A stretch of DNA of 64,000 nucleotides, from positions 2,215,549-2,279,548 of the forward strand of contig NW_026515406.1 in the NCBI RefSeq assembly GCF_014898815.1, read 5' to 3'. The position numbers and the translations under genes were made by a program. The number at the start of each line of letters is the position of its first letter. The first letter of the stretch is position 1. Source of the stretch: Panonychus citri. Taxonomy: Eukaryota > Arthropoda > Arachnida > Trombidiformes > Tetranychidae. The notes under the pieces were generated by a model. That model did not search any database and was not told the DNA's origin. It saw only the letters and a program-made list of their open reading frames with translations. Shown piece after piece: positions 1-9,855 of the stretch.

Positions 1-1
1 A

Positions 2-3000
2 TCACCCCAACAAACAAATGAAGCACAAATAGCTCAATTAATTAAGTTAGTTGAAACTATGACTAATTTACAAATGAGCCAAATCAGTAAATCACGCGAC
101 AGAACACAAATCACGTGTTTATATTGCAAAAAGATTGGTCACATCGCGAGAGACTGTAGAATGAAAATGCGTGATCAACGTTCTCGTAATAGAGGACCTA
201 ACCAATATTACCAAAATAATGAACATCAACAGTCTCAAGCTAATGTTGGACCACAACAACAGCAACAACAACAACCAACCCCTCCACAACAACAGCAATT
301 ACCATCCCAAACACAAGCATCTCAAATTCAAAATTCAAATCTTCAAACTTATTGCACTACTACTAACGATTTACCACAAAAGATAAATAAAATAATAGAC
401 GACCTACCGTCATCATTTACTGGTGTTTCACTCAACCCAGAGAACCTAAGTGAAACGAAGCTAACTGGACCCTTGATCCAAGTAAATGCTCGTTTAAATG
501 GATATCCCGTTGAAGGAGTTATTGATACTGGATCACAAATCACTTTGGTTACTAAAAATATCGCAGATAAATTAAAAACACCAATGGAAACATATGTTGG
601 ACCATCAATCTCTGGCGTTGCATCTACTAACGTGAATCCTATTGGTCAGTTTGACTATGAATTAGGATTGGAAGTAGACAATATAATTCGAACGGTCAAC
701 GCCACTGTTGTAATAGTTGAGAGCCTACCCGCTAATATCCAACTCCTCATCGGACAAAATGTAAACACCTCAATAGGTATACTGGTCGACCCTCGTGGAC
801 AATTGATCTTGAAAGATCTCGATGGTAGTTTATATCTAAAGAAAAATCTAGTTGTACCTCCAAGGACTAGAGTCCTAACAACAGCCACTGCTTCTAATAA
901 AAGGTATCTGCCAAAAGGTATCTACATGGTATCCACAAACGACTCTACCTTCACGAAAAATAACGTAAGTGTTGCAAATACTATTGTAAACATCGAAGGA
1001 GGTGAAGCGATTGTTCAGTTGTGTAACTTCACGTCATCAACAGTTAACCTCACCTGTGGAACTACAATTGGAAATTTCGAGAGTAAACACCCCGAAGACA
1101 TAATTGAAATGTCTGAAGAAGAAAAAGAGAACAACAAAGGAATAAAAGCTCAACAAAATGTCAAAAAGGATGCTACTCTAACTGAAGAAATGAATTTCCT
1201 CGACGGTAAAGTCAAGATTGGTAAACAACTTAGTGATGATGAACGTAATATTCTCGTCACTCTATTAAAAGACTATCGTGAAGCTTTCGCTCTTAAACCT
1301 GAAGAAGTAGGACTTACAAATAAATTTGTACACGAAATTGACACTGGCAATCATAAACCCATTTCAGTAGCACCCTATCGAGTCTCTCCAGAAAAACGTA
1401 AAGTAACTAACCAATTAGTTCAAGAATTAGTTGATACTTCCATCATCAAACCATCATGCTCACCATGGGCTTCTCCAATTGTTTTGGTCAAAAAGAAGAC
1501 AGGGGATTGGCGATTCTGTATCGACTATCGAAAACTTAACTCAATCACCAAAAAGGATCATTATCCATTACCCAACATCAATGATGCTCTTGATTATCTC
1601 TGTGGAGCTAACATCTTCACCAGTTTAGATCTGAAATCAGGCTATTATCAAATTGGTATCAAAGAAGAAGATAAGGAAAAAACTGCTTTCACAATCATGG
1701 ACGGACTTTATCAATTCGATGTAATGCCTTTTGGCCTAACCAACGCTCCAGCTACATTCCAAAGATGCATGGATGTGGTTCTCTCTGGATTAAAGTATAA
1801 TTCGTGTCTCGTTTATCTAGATGATGTCTTAATCTTCAATAAAAATTTCGACGAACATATTCAGAGTCTTCGACAAGTTCTAGATCGAATCATAAATGCG
1901 GGATTAAAATTAAATCCATCGAAAAGTATGTTTGCAATTCCAGAAGTAACCTATCTTGGTTATAAAATTACTAAAGATGGACAATACCCAGAAGATTCAA
2001 AAATTGAAGCCGTAAAAAACTTTCCAATTCCTAAATGTGTCAAAGATGTCAAATCATTTGTGGCATTCTGTGGTTATTATCGAAAGTTCATCAAAAATTT
2101 CGCCACCATAGCTAAACCATTGACACACCTAACGAAACAAGATGTCCCATTTCAATGGAATCAACCTCAACAAGATGCTTTCAATACCCTTAGAGATGCT
2201 ATGGTAAACGCTCCAGTCTTAGCTCACTACCAATCGGATCTACCGATCGAAGTTAGAACTGATGCTTCTGGCACTGGAGTTGGCGCAGCTCTACTACAAA
2301 AACATGGTGAAAACTGGAGACCAGTAGCTTTCGCTAGTAGACAAATGAACACACACGAGTTAAATTATCCAATCTCTGAAAAGGAATGTCTCGCAATTAT
2401 CTTTGCAATTGAAAAATTCAAAATTTATTTAGATCAAAAGACATTCAAAGTAGTGACGGATCATTGTGCTCTTTCTTTTCTACAATCCAAACGAAAACTA
2501 CCACCTCGACTCACTCGCTGGGCTTTACTACTTCAGGAATTCGACATGATAATCGAATATAAAAGTGGTAAACATCACGCTGACGTGGATTGTTTAAGTA
2601 GGTATCCAACTGGTCAACCAGAAGAAACATCAGATTATGAAGATCGTGTCCACGCATTCACTGTTCAACTTGAATTAAACCTGGACACTTTCAAAATGGA
2701 ACAATCGAAAGACAATTTCTGTACGAGCATGATAGAGAACATTAAAAATCATGATTCTCTTTCGAACAAAAGAAAGAAAAAGCTGGAGAAATTCATCATA
2801 AAAGATGAGTTATTGTATCGTAAAGTCTGGAAGGAACAACAAGTTCTTAACCTATTGGTTGTACCAAAAACACTAAGGAAAGAAATTTGTCGAATTCACC
2901 ATGATTCCGTCTATGCAGGTCACCAAGGAATAATAAAAACCTATGAAAAAATAAGAAGTGCCTACTATTGGTCCGGAATGACCAGCTATATCAATAATTA

Positions 3001-4396
3001 TGTCTCTACTTGTTTCCTTTGCCAAACAAAAAAACACCCACGGGAAAGAGAAACAGGACTTTTGAAGCCACTTATCGCTACCTACCCATTCGAACGAGTG
3101 CATATAGACATTCTGGGACCACTTAATAAGGCTCACGGTAAAAAATACATCATTGCCGCCGTCGATTCTTTCACTAAATATATGGAAACTGCCGCAATCG
3201 CATCTCCATCAGCTCAAAATACCGCTAAATTCATAAAACAACAAATTTTCTGTCGACATGGAGCACCCACCTTTTTGGTTTCCGACAATGGAACCAATTT
3301 TACCAGTAAATTAATTAAAGAGCTTACTGAAGAACATCACATTAAACATTGTTTCACCACCCCTTATCATCCACAATCAAATGGTCAAGTTGAACGTGTT
3401 AATTCAAACCTTGCATCAATGTTATCAATGTATGTAAATGAATATCACAACGATTGGGACGAGTATTTACCTTATGTTACGTTTGCTTATAACATCTCAA
3501 CACACGCGAGTACAAAAATGTCACCATTCGAACTCTTGTACGGAAGAAAAGCCCTAACTCCTGATGAAACAAACGTCCCAATTGATACACCAACTTACAG
3601 TGAAGAAGAACGTGTTAAATTCATCAAAGATACTTGGCCTAAATTAAGAGAATTTGTCTTCAACAACATGGAAGAGTCTCGGTCAAAGAATCTTGATGAC
3701 TACAATTCAAAACATAAAGACAAAGAATTTGAAATTGGTGATCTAGTCCTTGTGTATTATCCTAATCCAACTACAACTGGATTAGTTAAGAAATTACTTC
3801 ATAAATATCACGGCCCATATGTCATCATCGAGAAACCTTCCCACCTAGTCTACGTTGTCCAAGAAATTGGCTCAAATAAGAGACAAACTGTGAACATACA
3901 GCGACTGAAACACTATCGTCTCCGAACAGAAAATATCGATCAATTACAAAACACAACTCCAATCACGATTAGACCAAATCTAACATTTAATCTAGATCAT
4001 ACCACCATCAACCAAGACGTATCACAGTCAACAAACGATAGTTGGCATGATACTCAAGACTTTGCAGAAACTCGAAATGGACCAACCTGTAGTACACCCG
4101 CAAATAACAGAACATTTACAGTAGAAAACCCTAAAAGAATTATTTTTGATAATTCTTTCTCAACTAATTCAACCACAGATCACGATAGTTCCATTGATAG
4201 CAATTGTCCAGTTTGTCAAGAACGATCTCAAGAAGTTACAACACCAAAGGAAAAAACGATCCCTTTATCAAAAAGAGTAAGATTCGTTGACGAATTCACA
4301 GAAGAGGAACCTTCTCCTAGAAGAAAAATACAACGAGATCCCGACTTCTCGCCACCCAAGTCTACAGCAAGAAAATATCAGACGGAAAAAGAGTAA
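2..4396 (+). CDS. Gag-Pol polyprotein of an errantivirus-like element, 5' truncated by window edge
   Basis: The frame is open from base 2; the first in-window ATG at 59 is unlikely to be the real start. From that ATG, a CCHC zinc knuckle (CLYCKKIGHIARDC) lies near residue 20, followed by a Gln-rich linker. The aspartic protease motif DTGSQ is near 157. Reverse transcriptase shows FCIDYRKLN near 485 and the catalytic YLDD near 586. RNase H shows TDASG near 733. Integrase follows, with an HHCC zinc-binding region near 945-990, the first catalytic Asp in HIDILGP near 1014, SDNG, and a GPY-type module near 1250. No stop or frameshift interrupts these domains. The C-terminal tail is Ser/Thr-rich and unassigned. 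Gag and Pol share one frame here. The product would copy element RNA into DNA and integrate it. Confidence 0.93.
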   Translation, partial: SPQQTNEAQIAQLIKLVETMTNLQMSQISKSRDRTQITCLYCKKIGHIARDCRMKMRDQRSRNRGPNQYYQNNEHQQSQANVGPQQQQQQQPTPPQQQQLPSQTQASQIQNSNLQTYCTTTNDLPQKINKIIDDLPSSFTGVSLNPENLSETKLTGPLIQVNARLNGYPVEGVIDTGSQITLVTKNIADKLKTPMETYVGPSISGVASTNVNPIGQFDYELGLEVDNIIRTVNATVVIVESLPANIQLLIGQNVNTSIGILVDPRGQLILKDLDGSLYLKKNLVVPPRTRVLTTATASNKRYLPKGIYMVSTNDSTFTKNNVSVANTIVNIEGGEAIVQLCNFTSSTVNLTCGTTIGNFESKHPEDIIEMSEEEKENNKGIKAQQNVKKDATLTEEMNFLDGKVKIGKQLSDDERNILVTLLKDYREAFALKPEEVGLTNKFVHEIDTGNHKPISVAPYRVSPEKRKVTNQLVQELVDTSIIKPSCSPWASPIVLVKKKTGDWRFCIDYRKLNSITKKDHYPLPNINDALDYLCGANIFTSLDLKSGYYQIGIKEEDKEKTAFTIMDGLYQFDVMPFGLTNAPATFQRCMDVVLSGLKYNSCLVYLDDVLIFNKNFDEHIQSLRQVLDRIINAGLKLNPSKSMFAIPEVTYLGYKITKDGQYPEDSKIEAVKNFPIPKCVKDVKSFVAFCGYYRKFIKNFATIAKPLTHLTKQDVPFQWNQPQQDAFNTLRDAMVNAPVLAHYQSDLPIEVRTDASGTGVGAALLQKHGENWRPVAFASRQMNTHELNYPISEKECLAIIFAIEKFKIYLDQKTFKVVTDHCALSFLQSKRKLPPRLTRWALLLQEFDMIIEYKSGKHHADVDCLSRYPTGQPEETSDYEDRVHAFTVQLELNLDTFKMEQSKDNFCTSMIENIKNHDSLSNKRKKKLEKFIIKDELLYRKVWKEQQVLNLLVVPKTLRKEICRIHHDSVYAGHQGIIKTYEKIRSAYYWSGMTSYINNYVSTCFLCQTKKHPRERETGLLKPLIATYPFERVHIDILGPLNKAHGKKYIIAAVDSFTKYMETAAIASPSAQNTAKFIKQQIFCRHGAPTFLVSDNGTNFTSKLIKELTEEHHIKHCFTTPYHPQSNGQVERVNSNLASMLSMYVNEYHNDWDEYLPYVTFAYNISTHASTKMSPFELLYGRKALTPDETNVPIDTPTYSEEERVKFIKDTWPKLREFVFNNMEESRSKNLDDYNSKHKDKEFEIGDLVLVYYPNPTTTGLVKKLLHKYHGPYVIIEKPSHLVYVVQEIGSNKRQTVNIQRLKHYRLRTENIDQLQNTTPITIRPNLTFNLDHTTINQDVSQSTNDSWHDTQDFAETRNGPTCSTPANNRTFTVENPKRIIFDNSFSTNSTTDHDSSIDSNCPVCQERSQEVTTPKEKTIPLSKRVRFVDEFTEEEPSPRRKIQRDPDFSPPKSTARKYQTEKE

Positions 4397-4416
4397 CTCG
4401 CTCGACAAGTGCTGGT

Positions 4417-5958
4417 TTGACTGGCCTTCTTCTTACTTTAGCGTGTCTCGTTCCACTTCAAACTAACGCCGATTTCAACGTCATGAATCCTCTCTTATGG
4501 CAAAAATCAAACAAACCCGTCATCGATATGGAAGGAGAAATCTTATCTGAGATCTCACTAGTCAACACCTGTCCCTTACTTTCTAAATCACTTAAACTTC
4601 CAGAACAAAAGCGTAAAGATTTCCGAGATTGGTGTAATAATCAGTACCACGAAAGCACGACAAAAACTATCGTAAAATATTGTGATACCCGAGTGATGAG
4701 ACCTAAACGAGAGATTATATTAACTGCTTCAACTCTCGTGTTTGTAGGAATAGCTGCTTTCGGAATTGTAAAAACCTTTTCGGACAAGACAAAGAAGCTA
4801 GAATCAGAAATTGGTAATACAAAGATAAACATGGCAAAATTGGAAAGCAAAGTAAATGAAATCAGTGCTGCAATAGATAAAGCCATCGCACGTATCAACA
4901 ACAACACAATAAGAATCGACGAATTAGAAAACTCGATATTACCAACCATCTTATCAGCTACAGGAATAGCCAATTATTTTACCACCCTAAAAATACAATT
5001 GGTTGACATATTTAAAGAAATGCAACAATCTAAAGTAAGTCCTCAAATGTTCAATTTACTTAATATTTCTATCGAAGACGAATTCAGATACCCTGTTGAA
5101 CTGATGACAGTCCAATCATGTCATTTTAACACCGAAACATCAACTTTAAAATTTTCAATTCACGGTTTCCGACGAAATGACAACTATATGATAACCGAGG
5201 CTGACCCCTTTTGGTTAAAGACAAAAGATAATAATTGTGTTTATTATGTTGGACCTACTTACGTTCTCTTTCACATCAAAGAAAAAAGAGTTTGTGACAT
5301 CCAAAATCGAGCAATCCAGAAAGGACCCATAGTTATTGATAATAACTTCAAGTGTAAAATGAACAAATCAAATTCTGAAAATTCATGGAAAACTTCACGA
5401 TGTGAAAACTCTTTTAACGACTTGCAAATCAAAACCACTTCAAATGGCAGGTACATCTATTGCTTTGGTTATAAAATAACAATAGCCGATGAAGAATTCG
5501 ATTGTCCTAATTGGGTCTTTTCATTCCCAAAAGATGTTAAGCTTGTTATCAACAATGAAACCCATGAGTTTTTCAAACTCCATTTCAAATATAAATCCGG
5601 TTTTCAACAATCCGATTTAGATGCCATAAATCATTACTTTTCAGCCGGTCAAGTACACACACAACTTCTAGAAAAACTGGAATTCAAAAACGAAACATTC
5701 AGTATTATTCTGAGTAGCAATCCTACTTATTTAACATCACTTATTATCTCAATCTTAATTACTTTAATCATTATAATCTTCCTTATCTACCGATACATTT
5801 ACCCAAAAATCCAAACTATTATTCGCCGATATAAAACTAAATCAACGAAAGATGATACAAAAGATCCTAAAGAAGAACTACCACTAAATAATCTTGATAC
5901 CGAACAAGATTCAACAGAAATAACAACTAAGAAACCCGTCATTTTATTCAAATTTTGA
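4417..5958 (+). CDS. Envelope-like (F-type fusion) protein of the errantivirus-like element
   Basis: This ORF of about 513 residues starts 20 bases after the pol stop in a different frame. The frame is open upstream into pol and the first codon here is TTG, so translation probably uses a spliced RNA, as in known errantiviruses; that is inference. A hydrophobic leader ends near residue 18. A dibasic RPKR site near residue 95 is followed at once by a hydrophobic stretch and a heptad-rich helix, the arrangement of baculovirus F-like and errantivirus envelope proteins. A strongly hydrophobic anchor lies near residues 440-462 with a short charged cytoplasmic tail. Several N-glycosylation sequons and cysteines are present. 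The ORF is intact. Whether it yields particles cannot be judged from sequence. Confidence 0.85.
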   Translation: MTGLLLTLACLVPLQTNADFNVMNPLLWQKSNKPVIDMEGEILSEISLVNTCPLLSKSLKLPEQKRKDFRDWCNNQYHESTTKTIVKYCDTRVMRPKREIILTASTLVFVGIAAFGIVKTFSDKTKKLESEIGNTKINMAKLESKVNEISAAIDKAIARINNNTIRIDELENSILPTILSATGIANYFTTLKIQLVDIFKEMQQSKVSPQMFNLLNISIEDEFRYPVELMTVQSCHFNTETSTLKFSIHGFRRNDNYMITEADPFWLKTKDNNCVYYVGPTYVLFHIKEKRVCDIQNRAIQKGPIVIDNNFKCKMNKSNSENSWKTSRCENSFNDLQIKTTSNGRYIYCFGYKITIADEEFDCPNWVFSFPKDVKLVINNETHEFFKLHFKYKSGFQQSDLDAINHYFSAGQVHTQLLEKLEFKNETFSIILSSNPTYLTSLIISILITLIIIIFLIYRYIYPKIQTIIRRYKTKSTKDDTKDPKEELPLNNLDTEQDSTEITTKKPVILFKF

Positions 5959-5994
5959 ACAACATCGTCACCAACATCAACATCTTCATCACCC

Positions 5995-6025
<31 letters not shown>

Positions 6026-6044
6026 GATCATCGTCACCATCAGT

Positions 6045-6058
6045 AAAAAAAAAAGGGG
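6045..6058 (+). promoter_or_regulatory. Candidate polypurine tract of the errantivirus-like element
   Basis: Ten A followed by four G lie 86 bases after the env stop. This is where plus-strand priming occurs in LTR elements, immediately 5' of the 3' LTR. An ATC/ATG-type microsatellite (about 5970-6040) separates it from env. The LTR it should introduce could not be delimited. Confidence 0.5.
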
Positions 6059-6128
6059 TCTAATAACAGAAAAGAATCAGAGGAATCAAATCTTCTTTTT
6101 ATTATCAATAATGAGAGAAATAAACTTC

Positions 6129-6389
6129 TCACCAAGATTTGACAGTATTAGCAGTATATATGACTCCACAAGCATATGATTGACAAATGAGTCGAACGTA
6201 AAATTTTTCATATACTTCGACCCCTTCGATCGAGTTGAGGTAATCTACAACCGCTTCATACCCTCCTCTTGACCAGGAAAACGACACCCAGTTAATTCCG
6301 TCCATTTTCGCAAGAGCAAACCAATAGGAACATGTTCTTTTTCCCAGACAGAGTTCCATTCCAATGTAGAAATCAACAGTCGAATAGCG
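6129..6389 (-). pseudogene. Possible orphan exon of an unknown gene
   Basis: The minus strand carries an open stretch of about 80 codons with protein-like composition, including a Trp/Ser-rich segment and several cysteines. It ends in a sequence (TTG then GTGAGA) that looks like a splice donor. A TTATCTAG acceptor-like sequence sits just upstream, but an in-frame TAA lies directly after that acceptor, so the exon is not intact as read. The retroelement lies immediately downstream. I do not recognise the family. It may be a gene fragment left beside the insertion, or a chance ORF. Confidence 0.25.
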
Positions 6390-7253
6390 TTATCTAGATA
6401 AGAAATTAAAATTATATATAAAAAAAGAAATAAAAATAAGATTTAATATTAGAAAAAAAAACTTACCCATAATAAACCAGCTAGAGATTAACACAAAAGA
6501 AAAGAGTTTGATTAATTGAATTCAACTTAACAAAAGAATAACTTTTAATGATAATTGATTAAAAGAAGATTTTCCTTTTATACCTCACAAAATCAATTAA
6601 GCCAGGATAATCATTAAAACTCCTTATTTAGAATTATCAATTTCCGTAGTAAAAAGAGTAATCATTAATTTCCGTTAACTAACGATCAGAAGTCTATCAA
6701 TAATTGAGGAAACCACAATCATTAAAACATTCAATAAAACAAGGCTTTTAATATGGAAGGATAATTATTATTAGAAAATACAAAAGTTCAAAACTTGCTA
6801 TTACAATGCGAAATTATTAAGTCATAATAAAATTAAAGATTACAAAAAAAATTAAAACATTAGAATTAGTAGTAATTAGAATAAAATAGAGATTACAAAA
6901 AAAAGAGAAAAACATTAATATTTAAAGTTAAGTAAAATATATGATTAAAATAAGAATTAAGGCCACTTGAGATTTTTTTTTCCTTCCATTTTTTGTATCC
7001 TAAACATAAAAAAAAAAAAGTTTTCATTAGAAAAAGTTAAATTTGATACCATTTTTTGACCATCTATGACTCCGCCCCTTTTCAGTTTAAAAATCAACAA
7101 AAATAAAATTAGATAGTTCAGACCTTGCCCTTTCAGAAAATATATATCATGACCCATAATCAGAACGAGGTATGACGAGGTGGCCAAAACTCGAATTTAC
7201 TAACAAAAAGTATATAATATTAAAAATCAATTTTACTTACTGTTATTGATAAG
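6390..7253. other. AT-rich spacer
   Basis: No coding stretch, RNA gene or terminal repeat is recognisable. The sequence is dominated by short A runs and ATTA/TAAT words, with a repeated 'gattacaaaaaaaa' phrase near 6839 and 6891. It may include the unrecognised 3' LTR of the element to the left. Confidence 0.5.
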
Positions 7254-8700
7254 TTACTCACTAGGAGTAGTTGATGTTGATTTCCTTGGTCTTCCTCTCT
7301 TACCAACCAATGATTTATCCCGTTCATCTACCATTCCCTCAACCCACGTTTTCCTTATATTTGGTGGAACCTTAAATGACGTCCGACCTGTAGATGTCTT
7401 AGTCCAGAGCTTAGGATTAACGCAAATAAGATCTCCCCAAGGAAACCTTTTTGGAACCGAAGTTTTCGGGATGCTAGTACGATTCAATTCCTCTTCAGTA
7501 CATCGAACTATGCACGCATATTTTCGCGCATCACCATAATCTTTACCATACACATGATCCTTTAACATCCATAACTTTGTGAAATTGGTTTTACAATATA
7601 TACACCCAAATAAAACTGGATACTTCTCAAGTCGCTCCTTGGCCTCCTTTTCCTGCTCAGTTATGGTTTTACCTTTCTCGTTACTTGAATCTTTTGCCCA
7701 AGTAACTTGCTCCTCCGGCGAAATTTCGACTGTCTTTTCTCTATCAAAATTCGTTATTCTTTCGACCTCAGCTATAAATTTACCATAATCGCCTCCAACG
7801 AGAACTTTACCATCTGGACGAACGGAATAATTGTGTACCTTTATCTCGGCAGTTGCATCTAAAACACTATTATAACGAATCGATGCTTTTGGAACTTGCC
7901 TTCTCTCTTTTCGTGACTTCTTACGTTTTCTTCTGGTACTACTACTACTACTGGAAGCCGAGCTTACGCAACTTTCAAAACCATCGCTCGTCCGATCACC
8001 ATTACCACCATTACCATCACCATCACCACCATTATTACCATCACCATTACCACCATTACCATCACCATTACCGCCATTATTACCATCACCATTACCACCA
8101 TTATTACCATCATCATTACCAACATTGTTACCATCACCATTTTCGTTACTATCAGCATTCCCTTCGTCAGCAACATTCATATCGACTGATAACTGACCAT
8201 CATCATTTGGATCTGGAACTATCCCCGGTGTAGTTGGTAAATCAAAACTATCCTCAGAGTCATGTCCATCAACTTGCTTATTGGCCATATCCTTATTCGG
8301 GACTCGATTATTAACTGGTGTTGTTGATGACATTTCGACCTGGCCAGACCCACCTGAATTGTTATCAACCTCATCGGCTGCAAAAACTAACAATAAAAAG
8401 AAAAACAGGACGAAAATTTCATTAGTAAATCACCAGAAACATCAAAATCAAACTTAAAAGAAATTTTCAAAAAAGTGATTTAAATCAAAAACGATAGATG
8501 GCGGCACGGGTTCCATAAAAAGATTCGTCTAGAAAAAAAATTTTTCTATCTGACTATTACAATAAATCTTCTAAGTTTTTAGGGAGCTAACGAGGGAGCC
8601 ATCAAAAAGAAAGAATAACAATAATTAAAAAATAAAAACACTCACCCGAGACGAATCCGAAGACCAAAATTGAAAAAGTGACCATCATCAGAATCCTCAT
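7254..8700 (-). CDS. Two-exon gene: signal-peptide protein with Gly-Asn-Asp repeat, basic patch and AT-hook
   Basis: Exon 1 is 8700-8646 and exon 2 is 8377-7254, both on the minus strand, joined by a GTGAGT donor and a TTTTTGCAG acceptor; the join keeps frame. Exon 1 encodes a short hydrophobic leader starting at an ATG, typical of a signal peptide, with likely cleavage just after the junction. Exon 2 (about 374 codons) has an acidic region, a Gly-Asn-Gly-Asp repeat of about 45 residues, a poly-Ser run, and a strongly basic patch (RRKRKKSRKERR). Next comes a Cys-X2-Cys region with a downstream His and more cysteines, resembling a degenerate C2H2 finger, and a canonical AT-hook core (KRGRPRKS) near the C-terminus. 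A signal peptide combined with nuclear-type motifs is unusual. No family recognised. Confidence 0.65.
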
Positions 8701-9154
8701 ATTGAGACGAGCACGAATATATAAAAAGCTAATTAAAAATATTGATGCACAAAAATATAAAAAACAAAAGAATAATCACAAAAAAAATATATACTTTGTT
8801 GATTGTTTTGATTCACCATATGTTTCCCATGAGCTCCATCTACGGTGCGTTAGCATCGACTTCCCGGTAAATTCAAACACACCAAACTTGGAAATTATTT
8901 CCGCTTATCCATATAAGTACCTGTTTTGTCACAATCACCGTTAATCATCATAGGAGTCTTTTCCGTCTCCTTCAGTCAAACTCAGTATAAAAACAATCAG
9001 TGAACCATTGTTATCTTCACTTAATCAAAATCTACAATCCAGTAAACATCACCCAGTGCTCCTCAACAGTAAATAATACAACAGTAATCCATCTTCACCC
9101 AGTGATTATCACCAATTAGTTTATATTAGTTGATCATCTCTTACCAACTTCATC
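8701..9154. other. Spacer and leader before a gag ORF
   Basis: No coding feature recognised. From about 8950 the sequence becomes C/A-rich and resembles an untranslated leader. A TATAAAAA word at about 8983 is followed shortly by TCAGT, an arthropod initiator-like word, but the spacing is too short for a standard promoter. No 5' LTR pair of the 9856-10362 LTR is visible here. Confidence 0.35.
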
Positions 9155-9820
9155 ATGAGTCTCAGCAAAATGATAAGTGTTAATGTGCACGTCCCATTGT
9201 TTGATGGATTCGAACCTTCAGTTAAAGATTGGCTAAGTGATTACGAACAAATTACAACTATTATTGGCTGGTCAGATCAAGATCGACTGATCAAATTTTC
9301 TGAATTCCTAACTGGAGTAGCCAAACTTCTATTCAAAGAAGAATATTCTGGAAATGACAACTTCCCTCACAATTGGCAAGAAGCTAAAGAAAGATTGGCC
9401 AAAGACTTTACTCCAAACATCTACAACCAAGATAAAAAGAAGGAGCTGTTAAACAAGCCAAAATCACCCTTCTTAACTTCACCAGACGAAATTTGTCATA
9501 AAATTATGAAGTCACAACAAGAAAATGGAACATCTGGATACGTTACCATCGATATCATCTTGGATATAGCGAGTACACTAGTTGAAAACGCTCGTCATCT
9601 CTCTAGGCTTCAATCGAAAGAGCCAACAGAACGAAAGCTTATATGTTACTTCTGCAATAAACCCGGTCATATTCGACAAAATTGCCAAAAACTTAAACGT
9701 GAACGAAAGTTCGCAGTTCGTAGTCCAACATGTGACAGTTCATCTTCATCAAATTGGCGATCAACATCCTCTGAAACTAAAATTCATAAGGATCCACGAC
9801 TCTGTAAGAACAGTAACTGA
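9155..9820 (+). CDS. Gag fragment of a Ty3-type LTR element
   Basis: The ORF of 221 codons starts with ATG after a leader and ends with TGA. The N-terminal half resembles a retrotransposon capsid region, with aromatic/hydrophobic spacing and a conserved Trp near residue 25. A CCHC zinc knuckle (CYFCNKPGHIRQNC) lies near residues 165-178. The protein is shorter than usual gags and no protease or polymerase follows; within 35 bases of the stop come a purine tract and an LTR. The copy is therefore internally deleted, keeping gag and the 3' end only. It would be non-autonomous. Confidence 0.75.
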   Translation: MSLSKMISVNVHVPLFDGFEPSVKDWLSDYEQITTIIGWSDQDRLIKFSEFLTGVAKLLFKEEYSGNDNFPHNWQEAKERLAKDFTPNIYNQDKKKELLNKPKSPFLTSPDEICHKIMKSQQENGTSGYVTIDIILDIASTLVENARHLSRLQSKEPTERKLICYFCNKPGHIRQNCQKLKRERKFAVRSPTCDSSSSSNWRSTSSETKIHKDPRLCKNSN

Positions 9821-9845
9821 AACAAGGGACTGTTTCAACTTCTAG

Positions 9846-9853
9846 TCGGGGGA
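9846..9853 (+). promoter_or_regulatory. Candidate polypurine tract
   Basis: A short G-rich run (tcggggga) sits two bases before the TGTAACG end of the LTR, the normal position of the plus-strand primer. Confidence 0.5.
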
Positions 9854-9855
9854 CA

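Larger units (their letters stand above)
1..6058 (+). mobile_element. Errantivirus-like LTR retroelement (left end outside window)
   Basis: The unit holds gag-pol, then an envelope-like ORF, then a purine run. Gag-pol is open from the first base, so the 5' LTR and most of gag lie outside. Order of domains is zinc knuckle, protease, reverse transcriptase, RNase H, integrase, env, which is the Ty3/gypsy arrangement with an added env seen in errantiviruses. All enzymatic domains are uninterrupted, so the copy looks young. I could not delimit a 3' LTR after the purine run; sequence beyond 6058 shows no clear terminal inverted bases. Confidence 0.85.

Noticed and set aside
5955..6179. Plus-strand ORF rich in Ile/Met after env
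   Set aside because: It is a translation of an ATC/ATT microsatellite and of the purine tract; no protein-like composition.
7853..8233. Plus-strand ORF rich in His/Tyr
   Set aside because: Antisense of the Gly-Asn-Asp repeat of the 7254-8700 gene.
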